From NCBI RefSeq assembly GCF_007744075.1, contig NZ_CP036266.1:7096564-7160563 (forward strand): a DNA stretch of 64,000 bases, read 5' to 3'. Below the pieces are notes generated by a model. That model was not told the origin of the DNA. It made no database searches and saw only the letters and a program-made list of their open reading frames with translations. Made by a program: the position numbers and the translations under genes. The DNA is from Gimesia chilikensis. GTDB taxonomy: Bacteria > Planctomycetota > Planctomycetia > Planctomycetales > Planctomycetaceae. Every line of letters starts with the position of its first letter. The stretch's first letter is position 1. Positions 36,919 through 48,600 of this stretch are shown here, one piece after another.

Positions 36919-39045
36919 ATGCCACCGGAGTCTAAGACCGGTCTATCCGGAGCGATAATGCGCAATTCGGGTCTGATCTTCCCACTAGTCATAGTGAGTT
37001 CAGTCCTGGTGATCATTGCGCCTCTGCCTCCGATGATGATGGACCTGCTCTTGTCATGCAATATCACTGTTTCCGTAGTGATTTTGATGACCACGATTTA
37101 CGTCACACGCCCGCTGGAATTCAGCGTGTTCCCGGCGATCCTGCTGGGTACCACACTGGCGCGGCTGGTGTTGAACGTAGCGACCACCCGTCTGATCTTA
37201 ACCCGCGGAGCCGATGATGGTACCGCAGCGGCAGGCGGCGTGATTGAAGCCTTTGGTCAGTTCGTGGCAGGCGGTCATCTGGTTGTGGGTCTGATTATCT
37301 TCGTGATCCTGGTCACGATTCAGTTTATGGTGATTACCAAGGGTGCGACACGTATCAGTGAAGTGGCCGCCCGGTTCTCACTCGACAGTATGCCGGGTAA
37401 GCAGATGGCCATTGATGCCGACCTGAATGCCGGGTTGATCTCCTCAGAAGAAGCGAAAACCCGTCGCCAGGAAATCACCGAACAGGCTGACTTCTACGGT
37501 TCAATGGACGGTGCCAGTAAGTTTGTCCGTGGGGACTCGATTGCCAGTATCATCATCACGCTGATCAACGTTGTCGGCGGTCTGTATGTAGGTATGGTAG
37601 ACCACGGCATGGAGCTGTCGAAAGCAGCACTCGTGTTTACCACCCTGACGATCGGCGATGGTCTGGTGACTCAGGTGCCGGGCTTTTTGATCTCACTCGC
37701 CGCTGGTTTGATCGTTACCCGAACTTCAGTCGACAGTAACCTCCCCCGGGACGTCGTTAAACAGTTTTCCGGACATCCGGAAGCCCTGTTCCTCGCTTCA
37801 ACCTTCCTGTTCGCTCTGGCGTTCACAGGACTGCCCGCCGGCCCGATGCTGGCTCTGGCCATCGGTTGTGCGGTTACGGGGATGTTGCGACGCAAAGGGC
37901 AGCAGGCCACCGAAGTACAAAAACAGAAAGCGGAAACACAACAGCAGGAACAGCAACAACAGCCTGCCGAACCCAAACCGGAAGATCACCTGTTTGTCGA
38001 TCCTCTCGAACTGGAACTGGGTGTCGGACTGTTGAGACTGGCCGACCCGGCAACCGGCGGCGATCTGCTGGATCGTGTGACCCGCATCCGACACAAAATT
38101 GCCCAGGAACTGGGAATCATTCTTCCCAAGGTTCGGATTCGCGACAACATTCGCCTGGGACAACGCGATTACCAGATCAAGATTCGCGACGTTGCAGTGG
38201 CCTGGGGTACGATCTATCCCGATGGTCTCCTGGCGATCGATACGGGAGCCACAAACGGCGATATCCCGGGGATCGACACCATCGAGCCGGCCTTCGGACG
38301 TCCCGCCAAGTGGATTGAACTGGGACAGAAAGAACGTGCTGAGCTGATGGGCTTTAATGTCGTCGAACCCTCGGCCGTTGCGATTACTCACCTGACCGAA
38401 GTCGTCCGCGAACACAGCAGTGAACTGCTCACCCGGGAACAGGTTCACGGACTGGTTGAAAACCTGAAGGAATCGTCTCCCAAAGTTGTGGAAGAACTGA
38501 TTCCCGACGTCCTCAAGATTTCTCAAGTCCAGCATGTACTTTCCAATCTGCTCCGCGAACGGGTACCGATTCGCGACCTGGAAACCATCCTGCAGACGCT
38601 GGGCGACTATGCAGACCGAACTAAAGAGCCGATGTTGCTCACCGAATATGTGCGGAATGGACTGGCCCGTTCCATCTGCCAGCAGTACCGCGACAGCAAT
38701 CGCCTGCTGCGGGTCGTGACGCTCGATCCGGAACTGGAAGATGTGCTGATGTCGGGCATTGATTACAACGAGCATGGACTGGCAATCAAGCTGGCACCGC
38801 GGACGGGTGAGATCATTACCCAGGCGATTGCCGACCAGGTAGAACCTCTGGTTGCCATGGGCGGACACCCGATCGTGCTCTGTAATCCCCAGATCCGCGC
38901 CGGCCTGAAACAGATTACATCGCCGTTATTACCACGACTGGTCGTGTTAAGTCTGAATGAGATTACCCGCGACACGGATGTGGAAGCGATCGGACAGGTA
39001 TCAGCAGACCGTCTGAAATCGAATGCGGTTGTGGGGGCAGCATAG
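36919..39045 (+). CDS. flhA: Flagellar biosynthesis protein FlhA
   Basis: A 708-residue core component of the flagellar type III export gate in the inner membrane. The N-terminal half has about eight membrane segments with the conserved linker KGATRISEVAARFSLDSMPGKQMAIDADLNAG (FHIPEP region, about residues 140-170). A Gln/Lys-rich linker (about 330-355) leads to the cytosolic domain that binds chaperones and substrates. ATG 36919 follows GCGGAGGC at good distance. An out-of-frame ATG at 36915 stops after six codons. It opens a cluster of flagellar regulatory genes. Confidence 0.97.
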   Translation: MPPESKTGLSGAIMRNSGLIFPLVIVSSVLVIIAPLPPMMMDLLLSCNITVSVVILMTTIYVTRPLEFSVFPAILLGTTLARLVLNVATTRLILTRGADDGTAAAGGVIEAFGQFVAGGHLVVGLIIFVILVTIQFMVITKGATRISEVAARFSLDSMPGKQMAIDADLNAGLISSEEAKTRRQEITEQADFYGSMDGASKFVRGDSIASIIITLINVVGGLYVGMVDHGMELSKAALVFTTLTIGDGLVTQVPGFLISLAAGLIVTRTSVDSNLPRDVVKQFSGHPEALFLASTFLFALAFTGLPAGPMLALAIGCAVTGMLRRKGQQATEVQKQKAETQQQEQQQQPAEPKPEDHLFVDPLELELGVGLLRLADPATGGDLLDRVTRIRHKIAQELGIILPKVRIRDNIRLGQRDYQIKIRDVAVAWGTIYPDGLLAIDTGATNGDIPGIDTIEPAFGRPAKWIELGQKERAELMGFNVVEPSAVAITHLTEVVREHSSELLTREQVHGLVENLKESSPKVVEELIPDVLKISQVQHVLSNLLRERVPIRDLETILQTLGDYADRTKEPMLLTEYVRNGLARSICQQYRDSNRLLRVVTLDPELEDVLMSGIDYNEHGLAIKLAPRTGEIITQAIADQVEPLVAMGGHPIVLCNPQIRAGLKQITSPLLPRLVVLSLNEITRDTDVEAIGQVSADRLKSNAVVGAA

Positions 39046-39143
39046 AGATAAATACTATCAACGTCAGTCATACACAACACTTAATTGAAACAAATACGAT
39101 CCACTGAGATCAAACGTAAATAACCAAACAGGAACTGAAAACC

Positions 39144-40499
39144 ATGTCAGATGTTCGCACTTTTAAAGCCGCCTCAATGCAGGAAGCATTGAAACTGGTT
39201 CGCGAAGCAATGGGCAGCGATGCTGTGATCCTGCAGACAAAACAGGTGCCGGGCCGCAGAGGACTCCTGCCCTGGACCCGCACCAGAGAAGAATTTGAAA
39301 TCACGGCAGGTCTGGGTATCAAAGTCCGCACACCTGCCGCCGTGCAGAATAACAGACGCCCCACCAGTTCCCCGTTACAACATCGTGCTTCCAATCTCCA
39401 ACCGGCGGGCGCCCGCAATGAATCCGTTACTTACGCTGAACCACCGTCGCGTGAGTTACCCTCCGAACATCGCTCCGCACCGATCCAACGGACACCTGCT
39501 CCAGAAAGACGAGCAGAAGAAGACAACAGACCGCCGGTTCACAATCGTCTCGAACAGCGTCTGCAGGATTCCCGTCCCCGACCGAGTCATGCATCGCAGC
39601 CGGCCTACGATCCCACTGAGGAATTTGCAGAAAAGCTGAATGCCATCCAGGAAATGCTGGAATCACTGGATCGCCGCACCCGCTCACAACGTGTTACCGA
39701 TGTTCCCCCGGAACTGTTTCACATTTATACGGATCTGATTGACGCTGAAGTAGACGAAACCATTGCTCACGATCTCGTCAGCCGTCTCAAAGAGCATGCG
39801 ACTCCCGAACAACTCAAAGACACCCAGGCCAGTCAGTCCCTGTTAGCGGCACTGATTGAAGCGCAACTGGAATGTGCTTCCCCGATTCGTCCGCTGCCTG
39901 GTCAACGCAAAGTGGTGGCCCTGGTCGGTCCCACCGGCGTCGGTAAAACAACAACGATCGCCAAGCTGGCTGCGAACTTCCGTCTGCGTGATAACATTAA
40001 AATGGGCCTGATCACTGTCGACACCTACCGTATTGCCGCTGTCGAACAGTTGCGAACCTATGCGGAAATCATCGACCTGCCCATGAAAGTCGTAAGCACG
40101 CCACGGGAAATGCAGATGGCACTCGACGAGATGGTCGGACTGGACCTGGTCCTGATCGACACCGCGGGTCGCAGCCCGAGCGATGATCTGAAAATTCAGG
40201 AACTGGAAAGCCTGTTCCGCGATATTGCAATCGATGAAATCGCCCTGGTGATGAGCATGACTTCCAGTGTCCGCACTCTCGAAGCGATTGCCGAACGATT
40301 CAAAGTAGCTCGTCCAACGTCAATGATATTGACCAAACTGGACGAAGCCCCCGTCATGGGCAGTCTGCTGACTCTGAGTCAGAAAGTAAAACTGCCGATC
40401 CAGTATCTGACTACGGGACAGGATGTCCCCGACGATATTGAACCGGCGAATGCTGCCCGGATTTCACGCCTGGTTCTGGGCGAAGACAAACTGCAATAA
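39144..40499 (+). CDS. flhF: Flagellar SRP-type GTPase FlhF
   Basis: A 451-residue GTPase that sets the place and number of flagella. The N-terminal basic region (MSDVRTFKAASMQEALKLVR) and a variable Pro/Arg/Gln-rich linker (about residues 70-165) precede the NG domain. G1 is GPTGVGKTTTIAKLA (about 260-274). TVDTYRIAAVEQLRTYAEI, DLVLIDTAGRSP and LTKLDEAP complete the SRP GTPase motifs. The intergenic space to flhG is 75 bases, and the flhA-flhF-flhG order is standard. Confidence 0.96.
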   Translation: MSDVRTFKAASMQEALKLVREAMGSDAVILQTKQVPGRRGLLPWTRTREEFEITAGLGIKVRTPAAVQNNRRPTSSPLQHRASNLQPAGARNESVTYAEPPSRELPSEHRSAPIQRTPAPERRAEEDNRPPVHNRLEQRLQDSRPRPSHASQPAYDPTEEFAEKLNAIQEMLESLDRRTRSQRVTDVPPELFHIYTDLIDAEVDETIAHDLVSRLKEHATPEQLKDTQASQSLLAALIEAQLECASPIRPLPGQRKVVALVGPTGVGKTTTIAKLAANFRLRDNIKMGLITVDTYRIAAVEQLRTYAEIIDLPMKVVSTPREMQMALDEMVGLDLVLIDTAGRSPSDDLKIQELESLFRDIAIDEIALVMSMTSSVRTLEAIAERFKVARPTSMILTKLDEAPVMGSLLTLSQKVKLPIQYLTTGQDVPDDIEPANAARISRLVLGEDKLQ

Positions 40500-40574
40500 T
40501 CTCACATCACCTCACTCACTTCCTTACCTGTCATTTCAATCACTTTAAAATAACCCTGTTTTGAAGGTCAACCG

Positions 40575-41555
40575 ATGGCTCCCGCTGTCAATGATTTCAA
40601 TTTCGATCACGCCGATCTGCATACCGAAGAGTCTGCAGAACCGCAGTCCCTGTCTACCAGTTCGTCTCACGGCGATCAGGCGAAGGTACTGCGTGGACTG
40701 ATGGAGCAGCGTCAGCCGGGTGTGATAGAAAAATCGAAATCGACACGCTGTCGCACCCTGGCGGTCTGCAGTGGTAAAGGGGGTGTGGGGAAATCGGTGA
40801 TCTCACTGAACCTGGCACTGGCCCTGGCCAAAACCGGCGCTTCGGTCTGCCTGATGGACATCAACCTGGCGTTAGGTAACATCGACTTACTCTGTCGACT
40901 GAACGGTTACTGGAATCTTTCGCATGTGGTAAGTGGTGCCCGATCACTTAAGGAAATTCAACTGGAAGGACCGCTGGGCATCAACGTGATTACCGGCGCC
41001 AGCGGCCTGACTGATCTCGCGGACTGTTCAGAAGCAGTTCGCCGCGATGTACTGGGTCAGATGCAGGAACTGGAAGCGACGCATGATTATCTGATTCTGG
41101 ATAACGGTACCGGCATCCATCGCAGTATCCGCCAGTTCGTCACATCTGCAGACGATGTATTGATCGTGACGACTCCCGAACCAACGGCGATCGCGGATGC
41201 TTATGCGACGATCAAGTCCCTCTCAACAATTCAATCACTGGAAATCCAGACCCTGGTCAATCAATGCACTTCTCTCGACCAGGGCGATAAGGTATTTCAG
41301 CAACTTCAAAAAACTACCGAACTGTTTTTGCACACCGGTCTGAGTCAGGCAGGGCAGATCCCCCACGATCTGCAGGTCGTTCAATCGGTTTACGATCGGG
41401 ATCCGCTGGTGCTCAGTCATCCGCAGAGCCCGGCTGCCGAGGCGATCTTCCGCCTGGCCCGGCATGTGATCGATGTGCGTAAAACAAAGGAACAAAACAA
41501 ACAAGAGTCTTACTTTCCGCGACTTTGGCAGCGTCTGCTGGGCGAAGCCGCATAA
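40575..41555 (+). CDS. flhG: Flagellar number regulator FlhG/FleN (MinD/ParA-like ATPase)
   Basis: A 326-residue ATPase that stimulates the FlhF GTPase and limits flagellar number. The deviant Walker A is SGKGGVGKSVISLNLALA (about residues 65-82), followed by MDINLALGNIDLL (switch I region) and YLILDNGTGIH (Walker B/switch II, with Asn-Gly where MinD often has DxPAG). The usual C-terminal membrane-targeting helix is plausible around KQESYFPRLWQRLLGE. The N-terminal 60 residues could hold the FlhF-activating segment. It lies directly downstream of flhF. Confidence 0.93.
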   Translation: MAPAVNDFNFDHADLHTEESAEPQSLSTSSSHGDQAKVLRGLMEQRQPGVIEKSKSTRCRTLAVCSGKGGVGKSVISLNLALALAKTGASVCLMDINLALGNIDLLCRLNGYWNLSHVVSGARSLKEIQLEGPLGINVITGASGLTDLADCSEAVRRDVLGQMQELEATHDYLILDNGTGIHRSIRQFVTSADDVLIVTTPEPTAIADAYATIKSLSTIQSLEIQTLVNQCTSLDQGDKVFQQLQKTTELFLHTGLSQAGQIPHDLQVVQSVYDRDPLVLSHPQSPAAEAIFRLARHVIDVRKTKEQNKQESYFPRLWQRLLGEAA

Positions 41556-41879
41556 ACTTGAAAATCAGGATGGAAACACCGGGAACATACTCTCTCATCT
41601 CTCTCATTCCCGTTCTTTCCTGGCCTTCACGTCACGTCTAACTTGTAAACCCCTGACAATTGATTCCATTCGCGTGCGTGCAGACGCTGGTCTGTTACTG
41701 CGCTATCCAACCAGTTTTCAAGCCCAAACTTAGGGCCTGAACTCAGTGATCGCGTTACGCACCGGGAACGGTCTGAAATGTTAGGTTTTAACGATTAATC
41801 AAATTGTAGGAGAAAGGTTAAATTTTCTAAGGCAGGACACCGATATTAAAAGACAGAGGTGTGAAGTTCTCTCCTGAAA
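41556..41879. other. Intergenic region between flhG and the small membrane protein gene
   Basis: 324 bases with no supported gene. A CT-rich run (CTCTCTCATCTCTCTC) lies near 41588-41604 and an AT-rich patch at about 41785-41860. Possible 5' untranslated region for the following genes; no clear promoter is assigned. Confidence 0.4.
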
Positions 41880-42152
41880 GTGAAGAGAGTTTCATCCCGA
41901 CGTTTTTCGAACTCTATCCGGGAATATTCTGTGGCCCTGCATTATGCATTTCGATTATCGCTGATCGCTTTTGCGACTGAATCAGTACGAGGAATCTTTT
42001 CTCATACTGATTTCCTTGGAGCGACCCAATCCGCACTCATAGCTGCAGTCATATTTTTTGGTCTTGGCCTGGTGTTCGGAGAAGTTGCCTCCCGTCTGGT
42101 TGAAGAATCAGTACGGGCGAGTTTTGAAAAATGGAAAACAAATCTTGAATAA
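41880..42152 (+). CDS. Small membrane protein in the flagellar cluster
   Basis: A 90-residue protein starting at GTG 41880. A basic N-terminus (MKRVSSRRFSNSIREY) is followed by two hydrophobic segments (about residues 20-36 and 47-70, the second being SALIAAVIFFGLGLVFGEVA) and an amphipathic charged C-terminus. I recognise no family. It lies between flhG and the FliA-type sigma factor, where some bacteria have a small membrane protein gene, so a flagellar role is possible but unproven. The start has no strong Shine-Dalgarno, which lowers confidence. Confidence 0.6.
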   Translation: MKRVSSRRFSNSIREYSVALHYAFRLSLIAFATESVRGIFSHTDFLGATQSALIAAVIFFGLGLVFGEVASRLVEESVRASFEKWKTNLE

Positions 42153-42229
42153 GAATAAAAAGTAACCGCAGTCATTCATTTTATATCGTGCCTATTTGAA
42201 ACGACTGTAAGTTGATCACGGAGGAGTAA

Positions 42230-43006
<777 letters not shown>

Positions 43007-43033
43007 TACATTTGTCTTACTCCTCTAAGACAC

Positions 43034-43067
43034 AAAAGGCCTCCAGCGGTATGGAGGCCTTTTTTTA
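43034..43067 (+). terminator. Rho-independent terminator after fliA
   Basis: AAAAGGCCTCCA (43034-43045) pairs perfectly with TGGAGGCCTTTT (43052-43063) around a 6-base loop, and the T-run continues to 43067. It ends the flagellar regulatory cluster. The A-run on the 5' side means it could also work leftward. Confidence 0.92.
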
Positions 43068-43245
43068 CGTCTGGACGTTAACGGACAATTTGTAAATTCC
43101 TGCGAGTTCTCGCGCGGTATACTCGAAATTGGTGCGCGATTCGATTTAGAATAGGCCCACAGGGAACATAAGTTCCGGCTCGTCGATTTACGACCACTTG
43201 GGATTCCACTTACTTCAGACAGATAATCGGGGTGACAGGTCATTC

Positions 43246-44205
43246 ATGGAAGTTTCTCAGATTGAAGATTACTATCAGCGCTCACTGACAGAGGTGGGAA
43301 AAGTTCTCATGGGTCAGGAAGATCTGGTAGAAGGGGTGCTAATCGCCCTGTTCTGCGAGGGAAATGTGCTGATCGAAGGGGTTCCCGGCCTGGGTAAGAC
43401 CTTGCTGGTCAATACCCTCAGCCACGTCCTCTCCAGCAGGTTCCGGCGAATTCAGTTCACCCCCGACCTGATGCCCTCCGACATCACCGGGCATACCGTG
43501 TATGACATGCACGAAAAGGTTTTCACGTTCAATGAAGGCCCCCTGTTCACCAACCTGCTGCTCGCGGATGAAGTCAACCGCGCCCCGGCGAAAACACAGT
43601 CGGCACTGCTGGAAGCGATGCAGGAACGCCAGGTTTCGGTGGATGGTAAAACCTATCCGCTGGAGCGTCCGTTCCTGACGATTGCCACCCAGAACCCGCT
43701 GGAGCAGGAAGGAACCTATCCGCTGCCCGAGGCGCAGCTGGACCGGTTCATGTTCAAACTGCTGGTCGACTATCCGACACAGGACCAGGAAAACGCGATC
43801 CTCGATCTGTACGCGGCCGGTAAAGACAATCGCGATCTGGGCACCTTCGGTATCGAGCCGGTTCTGAATACGGAAACCATTCTGGAGATTCAGAGACGGG
43901 CCACTGAAATCATCGTGGAGCCCTCGATCATCAATTACATCACTTCGATTGTCTCCCGCACCCGAGGCTGGCACACCATTGAAGTTGGTGCGAGTCCACG
44001 TGCCAGTGTGAACCTGTTGATCGGTTCGCGGGTGATGGCCGCCTGCCAGGGCCGCGACTTTGTTGTTCCCGATGATGTGAAGGAACTGGCCCTGCCCGTG
44101 CTGCGGCATCGTATCCGTCTGCATCCGGAAGCCGAGATTGAAGGCGTGAATGTCGACGACGTGATTCGAGAAATCCTGGAAAGTGTTGAGGCGCCCCGCC
44201 AATGA
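43246..44205 (+). CDS. MoxR-family AAA+ ATPase
   Basis: A 319-residue ATPase; ATG 43246 (MEVSQIEDYYQRSL) is chosen over ATG 43198 because the family starts there and GGGGTGACAGG precedes it. Walker A is EGVPGLGKTLLV (about residues 46-57), Walker B LLLADEVNRAP (about 105-115), followed by the MoxR signature LLEAMQERQVSVDG and sensor 1 IATQNPLEQEGTYPLPEAQLDRF. MoxR proteins act as chaperones for metal insertion or complex assembly, normally with a VWA-domain partner. Its stop overlaps the start of the DUF58 gene by 4 bases. Confidence 0.95.
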   Translation: MEVSQIEDYYQRSLTEVGKVLMGQEDLVEGVLIALFCEGNVLIEGVPGLGKTLLVNTLSHVLSSRFRRIQFTPDLMPSDITGHTVYDMHEKVFTFNEGPLFTNLLLADEVNRAPAKTQSALLEAMQERQVSVDGKTYPLERPFLTIATQNPLEQEGTYPLPEAQLDRFMFKLLVDYPTQDQENAILDLYAAGKDNRDLGTFGIEPVLNTETILEIQRRATEIIVEPSIINYITSIVSRTRGWHTIEVGASPRASVNLLIGSRVMAACQGRDFVVPDDVKELALPVLRHRIRLHPEAEIEGVNVDDVIREILESVEAPRQ

Positions 44206-45512
44206 TGCCCCGTCTCTCCCTGCTGTTTCTGTTCGCCGCCTCGATGGTTCCCTTTGCGCTGGGAACGGTCTGGCCCGAAGCGGGACAGCTGGGAATTCTG
44301 GTCTGCCTGGGTGTGTTTCTGCTGTCGCTGGTCGATCTGGTGGTTACCCCTTCGCTGCTGGCGATTGAAGTCAATCGGGATGTGAATGAAGTCCTGAGCG
44401 TCGGTACCCCGAACAGCGTCAAACTCTGGTTTACCAACCGTGGTTCGGTGCCTCTCAAGATTCACGTGCATGACGAACCGCCGATGCCATGCAGCTATAC
44501 TGACTTGCCTTTCGACATTGAACTGTTTCCGAACAAGCACCAGTACAGCATTTATCATGTCGAACCACATCACCGGGGCAAAAACCGGTTCCGCCGCGTC
44601 TTTCTGCAGATGAAAAGCCGACTCGGCCTGTGGACGGTTTACGATGAGCGGGACATTCATCAGGTGGTCCGCATCTATCCGGATATTAAAGCAGTACATG
44701 GCGTAGAACTGATGGCCCGCCGGAACCGCCTGGCAGAAACCGGCATTAAGATGTCCCGTCTGCGGGGACGCGGGACTGAGTTCGATCGCCTGCGCGAGTA
44801 TCGTCGTGGCGATGAATTTCGCAGCATTGACTGGAAAGCGACCTCCCGGCACCAGGAACTGATCAGTCGCGAATACGTGGTGGAGAAGAATCAGAATATC
44901 ATCTTTCTGCTCGACTGCGGTCGTTCGATGTGTAACGCCGACGAAGGCGTGACTCATTTTGACCGGGCATTGAACGCGGCGATCCTGCTCAGTTATGTGG
45001 CACTCCGGCAGGGAGACACAGTCTCGCTGATGGCCTGTTCGAACAAGGTCGAGCGTTGGGTTCCCCCGGTGCGCGGCGCCGGTTCGATCCAGAAACTGAT
45101 CCGCCAGGTCTATGATCTGGATCCGGTCTACGAGGCCTCAGACTACCGACTGATGTCGGAACAGCTCCAGCTGCGCTACCGTAAACGTTCGCTGGTCGTT
45201 GTACTCACACACGCGCTGGACGAAGTGCATCTCTCGCATTTGAGCGATGCCCTGCGGATGATGCGCTGGCCCCATCTGGTACTCTCTGCGTTCCTGCGAA
45301 ACGTTCCCCTGCAGGAGCGGATGAACGCGATCCCGGAAACAGACCGCGAAGCCTTCCAGATCGCCGCAGCCGCAGACATCGTGGCCACCCAGACCACACA
45401 GATCGCCGCGCTACAGAAATCAGGTCTGCTGATTCTGGACACGCTGCCGGAGAATCTGTCGGTCAATCTCATCAGCCGCTACCTGGACATCAAAGCCCGG
45501 CAACTGCTGTGA
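44202..45512 (+). CDS. DUF58 (VWA-like) membrane protein, MoxR partner
   Basis: A 436-residue protein with two N-terminal membrane segments (about residues 4-22 and 27-45), a beta-rich region, and the DUF58 signature LREYRRGDEFRSIDWKATSR (about 200-220). A VWA-like domain with the MIDAS-type motif LLDCGRSM (about 238) follows. MoxR-DUF58 pairs are very common and belong to assembly or stress systems of uncertain substrate; no transglutaminase or further VWA genes follow here. Translation is coupled to the MoxR gene. Confidence 0.93.
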   Translation: MMPRLSLLFLFAASMVPFALGTVWPEAGQLGILVCLGVFLLSLVDLVVTPSLLAIEVNRDVNEVLSVGTPNSVKLWFTNRGSVPLKIHVHDEPPMPCSYTDLPFDIELFPNKHQYSIYHVEPHHRGKNRFRRVFLQMKSRLGLWTVYDERDIHQVVRIYPDIKAVHGVELMARRNRLAETGIKMSRLRGRGTEFDRLREYRRGDEFRSIDWKATSRHQELISREYVVEKNQNIIFLLDCGRSMCNADEGVTHFDRALNAAILLSYVALRQGDTVSLMACSNKVERWVPPVRGAGSIQKLIRQVYDLDPVYEASDYRLMSEQLQLRYRKRSLVVVLTHALDEVHLSHLSDALRMMRWPHLVLSAFLRNVPLQERMNAIPETDREAFQIAAAADIVATQTTQIAALQKSGLLILDTLPENLSVNLISRYLDIKARQLL

Positions 45513-45633
45513 TAGCAGAGTAGAGATTCTCCCGTTTGCTTCCTGCTGCGCACAGGTTTATAGTTGTATCCATGCGTGCAAACCCCAATCAGCACTCTTA
45601 CTGAACCTGTCAGCACTTCGAAAGCACTGCGGT

Positions 45634-48600
45634 ATGCGAATCTTCTCACGGACTATATTGCTATTCAGCCTGTGTGTAATGGCCCTGATCGCCTCTTTGG
45701 TGGAGGCAGCGGATGACGCAACTATCAGCCGAGAACAGGCGATTGCCATTATCAAGCAGTTTCGCGGGGATATTAAATTCCAGAAAGATGATGCCAAACT
45801 CGACATCAAGTCCATCTTCTTTGCCAATTCAAAAATCGATGATACGGGCCTCGTCTATCTAAAAGATTTTCACCAGATGCAGGATCTGGCTTTTTATGGT
45901 GCCCAGCTGACAGGAGCAGGTTTAAAACATCTGCAGTATTTCAATCAGCTGCAAAAACTACATCTGGTACGCTGCCCTCTGAAAGATGCAGAGCTGGTGC
46001 ATCTCAAACAGTTCCCGGCATTAAAACACCTCTACATTCGCAATGCCGAGCTGAGTGATGAGGCCCTCAAACACATGCAGGAATTAAAGCAACTGGAGAG
46101 TCTGTGGCTGGTCTCGACCAAAGTAACAGATGCAGGACTGATCCATCTGAAAGATTTAAAAGAACTAAGCTCGCTGAATCTCTATGAGACCAAAGTCAGT
46201 GATGCCGGCCTGGCTCAGTTGTCAGGTCTGAAGAAGCTGAAGTACCTGGATTTAAAGCTCACTCAAGTCAGTAGCACTGCTGTTGAGAGGCTCCAGGCGC
46301 AGATCCCGGACTGCAAAATTGCATTTGACCGACCGATCCTGCCTGCGCATCTCAAAGTGGCTGAGGAAGTGAAACAGTTAAAAGGATTTGTACGATATCG
46401 AGATGCGAACGCGCACCGGATTTTGTCGACAATCAGTCTGAGTGGTCCTCAAATCAACGACGCCCGCCTTTCCTGCCTGAAAGGTCTGTCTGGGTTGAAA
46501 TCACTGACGTTGAATCAGACCAATGTCAGTGACCAGGGTCTAGTATGCTTAAAAGATCTGACGGGGCTGACCTCGCTGACCGTGATGCAGTCTCCCATCA
46601 CAAATGAAGGTCTGTCACATCTAACGGGGCTTTCCCACTTAACAGCATTAAATCTTTCCAGAACAGCTATTACCGATGCTGGGCTAAAACACATCCTCAG
46701 CCTGAAACATCTGCAACGATTGAATCTGATCAATACCGGCGTCTCCTCAGCAGGCGTACAACAAATTAAGACAGCCCTGCCGAAATGTAAAATCGAAACC
46801 GGCGGAAGCACTGACGTTTCCATGCAGGGAAAGACAGAGATTGCCGCCCTCAAGGCATTGGGAGCGCACATTCAGAATCAAAGAGAGTATAAGAATGGAA
46901 AATACACTTCGGAGTATTTTACCTCGATCCGATTTTTTGGAAATCGGATCACCGACGAGCAGCTCAGACAATTAAAAATGATTCCCCGTTTAAAAGTCGT
47001 TACTTTTATCCAAACCAATATTACCGACAAGGGCGTGGAATATCTTTCCGTTTTATCAGAACTGGAACAGTTACAGTTATCTGGTACTGTGATTACTGAC
47101 AAAGGTGTATCGCACCTGAGTGATTTAAAGAATCTCCAAAGTCTGGATCTCAATCGTACGGGCATCACCGACCAGGGTCTGGTTCCGCTGAATAAACTGC
47201 CTCAACTCAAATCACTGAACCTGGGAGGAACTCGGATCACAGATAAAGGCCTGATACATTTAAAAACACTACCAAGCCTGGAGACACTGAAGCTTTACAG
47301 CACAGGAATTACCGGATCTACCCTGAATGAATTGAAGCCACTGTCAAAACTGAAGACATTGGATTTATCCCTCACTCCACTCAATGATGACGGATTAAAA
47401 ACAGTCGGTGAATTACACCAGTTACAAAGCATCTCCCTCACAAAAACGAAAATCACAAGTACCGGGGTCTCCCACCTCGCACCGCTGACAAAATTGACAT
47501 ACCTGAATCTCGATTATACCCAACTCGACGATGCTGCCCTGCCACCTCTCGCCAATCTGACAAATCTCAGCTCATTGAATCTTACAAAGACACTGGTGAC
47601 AGATGCCGGGATGATTCATATATCAAAACTGAAAGCACTGAAGACACTGAATCTGAATCACACGAAGATCGCAAGCGTGGGTCTCGATCCCCTGAAATCA
47701 CTCACGCAGCTTTATAAACTAGGGCTAAGAGAGACAGCCATTGATGATTCGGGACTCAAAACTCTCAGCTCCCTCTTTCACTTACGTAGTTTGGATCTGT
47801 ATGGCACTCAGGTGACAGATGCAGGCGTGCTCCATTTCAAGAATAAAGTTATCAAACCGACAGATCTCAACTTACATGGCACGCGCATTACAAAAACCGG
47901 ACTGGAAACACTCAAGCAGGAATTCCCGGACTGTCAGATACAGGCATCACCGCCCCTGGATTCTGACATTGAAGCGATACTGGCCAAACTGAAAGCAGCG
48001 GGTGCTTATCGTGTTCGCCGACTACGAGATGATGGGACAGAGCAGCTTACGATCCGGTTCTATCCTCGACTGGGAAACCAAACCGAGTTGCCTCCCATCA
48101 ATGAACGTCTGAAACTGTTAAAGGGGCTTAGGACGTTAGAAGAGCTGGAAATTTCCGATAACAATTTAACCGATCCGGGCCTCAAAGAACTTCAGCATGT
48201 TCCTGAACTGAGAACTCTACGAATTAATGCTGGTAAGCTGACTGCAGAGGGTTTGAAACAGGTAGCCCAGCTCAAGAAACTGAATCTGCTGCAGATTCAG
48301 AATGCGGGAATCACTAATGAGCAACTGGTAGAGCTAAAGGACATGACTCAACTGGAAACACTGGTCCTGAGTGGAAATCAGATTACAGAGCACGGCCTCA
48401 AACATCTTTCAGGGCTCACAAATCTCAAAGGACTCAATCTGAGCCAGAACCGGATTTACAGCGACGGCATGGTACATCTTGCTTCCCTCAAAAACCTCAG
48501 AGGCCTGATTCTGGAGGGGACTCGCGTGGCCGATCAGGGACTGCAAGATCTGATCACTCTACCGCGGCTACGGACATTAATTCTCAATGGAACGACCATT

